Assembly: GCA_027037535.1 (NCBI GenBank)
Contig: JALVZQ010000007.1
Coordinates: 124,001 to 188,000 of the forward strand
DNA from: Acidilobaceae archaeon
GTDB lineage: Archaea > Thermoproteota > Thermoprotei_A > Sulfolobales > Acidilobaceae
DNA: 64,000 bases
Direction of reading: 5' to 3'
The position numbers and the translations under genes are program-made. The notes under the pieces were generated by a model. The model had not been told where the DNA came from. It made no database searches and saw only the letters and a program-made list of their open reading frames with translations. Positions 61,707 to 64,000 of the stretch are shown here, in pieces. Positions within the stretch are counted from its first letter, which is position 1. Every line of letters starts with the position of its first letter.

Positions 61707-62675
61707 TTGTCCCTTAAAGGCGCTAGAGATATAACTACGAGGATCTCTCAATATATAGCACAAATAGAATACTATGATTATTTAGACCTCGCGGAAATAA
61801 TAGTTTCAGATATTGTCGAGTACTTTTCGAAGAGTAATCCTAGAAACTTGGAGAACAGGTATGCGCGTATTGCTGTGGCCTGTAGGCAAGCCTCATTTTT
61901 AGGGCCCGTATGTAGTATTTGTCTACTCATTAGGAAGTTTACTGAGATAATGCGTGGAAGAAGTAAAGAGGAATTTAAGAAATGGCTTGAAACATTCTCA
62001 AGCGTCACTGCCAGATTCTTCACGCTGAGTGACAGAACATTTAGCCAGATAAGCAGCAGGTTAGTAGAGAACCTACCTCATGACTCGGTAATTGTTGTTA
62101 TGAGCCACACTCATACAGTGGCTAGGATAATAGGTAGCTTGCGATATAAGATCTATAAAGTGTATGTTAGCAAGAAATATCCATTGAACGCGGGAGTAAC
62201 GATTGCCAAAGAGATAAGGGCTCATGGAGTCAACGTATCCTATATACCAGACGAGTATCTTGCATGGGCAATAGAACAGGCAGACATGATACTGGGATTC
62301 GCGCTAGGAACAACTACTACTGCAAGAATAGTGACAGAGACAGGTTTGCTCGGTGCGCTCGCAACGGGCGAAATGCTGGGCGTAGATACAATCATTATAG
62401 CTCCATTGAATTTCATGTGTGGGTGTGACGAGGAGGATATAAGGAAGAAAATGCCGGGATTCGTAGTGTCCAACGAGATAACAGGGGTAAAACTCAAGCT
62501 AAGAAGCCTTGACCTAATAGACCCCGACTCATTTAGGGTAAAACTAGTTAACGAGAACGAAGTAATAGATGCGTCTCGAGAACTCATTATTCAGAGACAA
62601 AAACAGCTCGACAGTGTTATCAATGATACTATTAACTATATCTCTAGGGAGAGAGGACTAGTTAGCTGGGGGTAA
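61707..62675 (+). CDS. IF2B-family protein (eIF2B-related or ribose-1,5-bisphosphate isomerase-like)
   Basis: This protein of about 322 residues belongs to the eIF2B alpha/beta/delta family. VVMSHTHTVARII near 130 and IPDEYLAWAIEQADMILGFALGTTTTARIVTETGLLGAL near 177-215 are typical, followed by IIAPLNFMCGCDEED. Family members in archaea include ribose-1,5-bisphosphate isomerase. I choose the TTG at 61707, 9 bases after AAAGGTG; GTG 61695 would add 4 residues. The stop shares a base with the next ATG. Confidence 0.8.
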   Translation: MSLKGARDITTRISQYIAQIEYYDYLDLAEIIVSDIVEYFSKSNPRNLENRYARIAVACRQASFLGPVCSICLLIRKFTEIMRGRSKEEFKKWLETFSSVTARFFTLSDRTFSQISSRLVENLPHDSVIVVMSHTHTVARIIGSLRYKIYKVYVSKKYPLNAGVTIAKEIRAHGVNVSYIPDEYLAWAIEQADMILGFALGTTTTARIVTETGLLGALATGEMLGVDTIIIAPLNFMCGCDEEDIRKKMPGFVVSNEITGVKLKLRSLDLIDPDSFRVKLVNENEVIDASRELIIQRQKQLDSVINDTINYISRERGLVSWG

Positions 62676-64000
62676 TGGATATGGCCAGGTTATTTGGTAC
62701 GGATGGAGTTCGAGGAATCGTAGGAGAAAAGCTCACTCCTGAAATGGCGTTGAAACTTGGAAGAGCAATTGGAGCATACTTCGGAAAGGGGTCCCGGATA
62801 CTCGTGGGACGGGATATTCGTAGCGGAGGGGCAATGATTAAACGCTCGGTTATATCGGGGCTATTAGCTGAAGGGATAAAGGTCTATGATGCCGATCTAA
62901 TCCCGACGCCCGGCCTCCAATACAATGTTAAATCTCTAGGATTCGATGGTGGAGTAATGATAACTGCAAGCCATAATCCTCCAGAGTATAATGGTATAAA
63001 AGTAATAGCCGGTGATGGCGTAGAGATTCCCCATGAAGACGAGGAGATAATAGAGTCGTACTACTTCCGGAACCATGCCTCCAGGCTAGAGTGGCGCTCT
63101 TATGTTAACGATCCACTCTTTAGAGCCGACGTTATCGAGAACTATGTAGAAGCCATTGTATCACAAGTCGACAAAGAGAAAATCGCGAAATCCGGGTTCA
63201 AAGTCATAATAGACTGTGCTAATAGTGTAGGTTCTCTGGTAACTCCAAAAGTGCTTTCAAGCCTCGGCGTCAAATATGTTAGCTTAAACTGTAACTTGGA
63301 TCCCCTATTTCCTGGAAGAGAACCTGAGCCCTCGCCCATCACTCTGAAACCAGCCATAGCGCTTCTCCGCGAAATCTCAGCAGACCTCATAATTGGCCAT
63401 GACGGAGACGCTGACAGGGCGATAATAGGAGATGACAAGGGTAGAATACTCTGGGGTGATAGGGACGGCGCACTCCTATCTGCGTATGTTGCAGAGAAGC
63501 ATCCTGAGCTTCCGAGACGTGTCTATACCGGTGTGTCAAGTAGTATTGTAGTAGAGGATTATCTAAGGCCTAGAGGCATAGAGGTCGTATGGACTCCTGT
63601 GGGGAGTGTCACAATATCGCGTATGATTATTAGAGATGGAGGCGCAATATCTGGCTTCGAAGAGAACGGAGGCTATATGCATATACCTCACCAAATAGTG
63701 AGAGACGGGGCAATGAAGACAGCGCTAATATTAGAAATGCTCGCAGAATACAATACAAAGCTCTCCTCTCTAGTCGACGAACTACCATTCTACTATACGA
63801 TAAAGACGAAAATACCGGCGTCGAGAGAAGAAGCACTATGCGCAGTAGAAAAAACAGTGGAAGCATTCAAGCAATACAGACTTGTCACGATAGACGGAGT
63901 AAAAGTAATAGGGGACGATTTCTGGTTGCTCGTAAGGCCTAGCGGGACAGAACCCGTAGTAAGAATAATGGCGGAGGCACGGACAAAAGAGAAAGTGGAA
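62675..64000 (+). CDS. glmM: Phosphoglucosamine/phosphomannomutase, cut by the window edge
   Basis: This alpha-D-phosphohexomutase starts at ATG 62675, sharing a base with the preceding stop; an ATG two codons further (62681) is an alternative. About 442 codons are seen and the frame runs off the right edge. It has LFGTDGVRGIVG near residue 5, the phosphoserine loop TASHNPPEYNG near 98, the metal loop GHDGDADRAI near 240, the sugar-binding GFEENGGYMH near 326, and the C-terminal phosphate site RPSGTEPVVRI near 422. Only the last few residues are missing. GlcN- or Man-phosphate specificity is undecided. Confidence 0.93.
   Translation, partial: MDMARLFGTDGVRGIVGEKLTPEMALKLGRAIGAYFGKGSRILVGRDIRSGGAMIKRSVISGLLAEGIKVYDADLIPTPGLQYNVKSLGFDGGVMITASHNPPEYNGIKVIAGDGVEIPHEDEEIIESYYFRNHASRLEWRSYVNDPLFRADVIENYVEAIVSQVDKEKIAKSGFKVIIDCANSVGSLVTPKVLSSLGVKYVSLNCNLDPLFPGREPEPSPITLKPAIALLREISADLIIGHDGDADRAIIGDDKGRILWGDRDGALLSAYVAEKHPELPRRVYTGVSSSIVVEDYLRPRGIEVVWTPVGSVTISRMIIRDGGAISGFEENGGYMHIPHQIVRDGAMKTALILEMLAEYNTKLSSLVDELPFYYTIKTKIPASREEALCAVEKTVEAFKQYRLVTIDGVKVIGDDFWLLVRPSGTEPVVRIMAEARTKEKVE

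Overview
The window is a gene-dense stretch of a hyperthermophilic crenarchaeal chromosome. Reverse gyrase, Alba, a family-B DNA polymerase, archaeal DnaG, archaeal ribosomal and RNA polymerase genes, an archaeal mevalonate pathway and a Ced-type DNA-import cluster all point to the Thermoprotei. The superoxide reductase variant and the Ced gene set fit Desulfurococcales best, but I cannot name a genus. I see no tRNA or rRNA gene, CRISPR array, insertion sequence or prophage.

Region by region. 0-7.7 kb holds the end of an S9-RpoN-S2 cluster, then a MEMO-GHMP kinase-like-IPK-IDI2-GGPP synthase-GltX run for isoprenoid lipids. 7.7-9 kb holds three small membrane proteins. 9-13 kb holds PheS-PheT-MptA. 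13-20 kb holds a GNAT protein, a DUF2797 protein, a nucleoside phosphorylase, a ROK kinase, a RuvC-like protein, and the UbiD plus aconitase-X genes expected to convert phosphomevalonate to isopentenyl phosphate. 20-27 kb is replication and translation (Tmk, PolB, DnaG, TyrS, a PP-loop enzyme). 27-32.6 kb is nucleoside/sugar metabolism, small HTH and membrane proteins, an aminotransferase and a MoaD-MoaE fusion. 32.7-41 kb is nucleic-acid handling (Lhr helicase, reverse gyrase, an Alba paralogue) with a superoxide reductase. 41-49 kb holds Taw1, TrxB, SucCD and XPB. 49-58 kb holds an Mrp ATPase, an L23-L4-L3 block on the minus strand, a SPOUT methyltransferase, and the CedA1-CedA-CedB cluster running into L2. 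58-64 kb holds Nep1, UPF0282, Trm10, RNase HII, an IF2B-family protein and a hexose-phosphate mutase cut by the right edge.

The two isoprenoid clusters together supply phosphomevalonate dehydratase, anhydromevalonate phosphate decarboxylase, isopentenyl phosphate kinase, IPP isomerase and GGPP synthase. The mevalonate kinase position is occupied by a strongly divergent GHMP-like protein.

Three intergenic segments carry minus-strand box C/D guide RNA candidates with terminal stems and exact 12-nt guide spacers, and a fourth is weaker. Guides of two of them match conserved 16S helix 27 and 23S segments as I remember those rRNAs. Other points of interest are a 34-codon basic ORF coupled to a SPOUT gene, a superoxide reductase with ETH in place of EKH, a thymidylate kinase whose P-loop lysine is leucine, and a MoaD-MoaE fusion with an internal Gly-Gly. 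Function calls rest on motif recognition without database searches.
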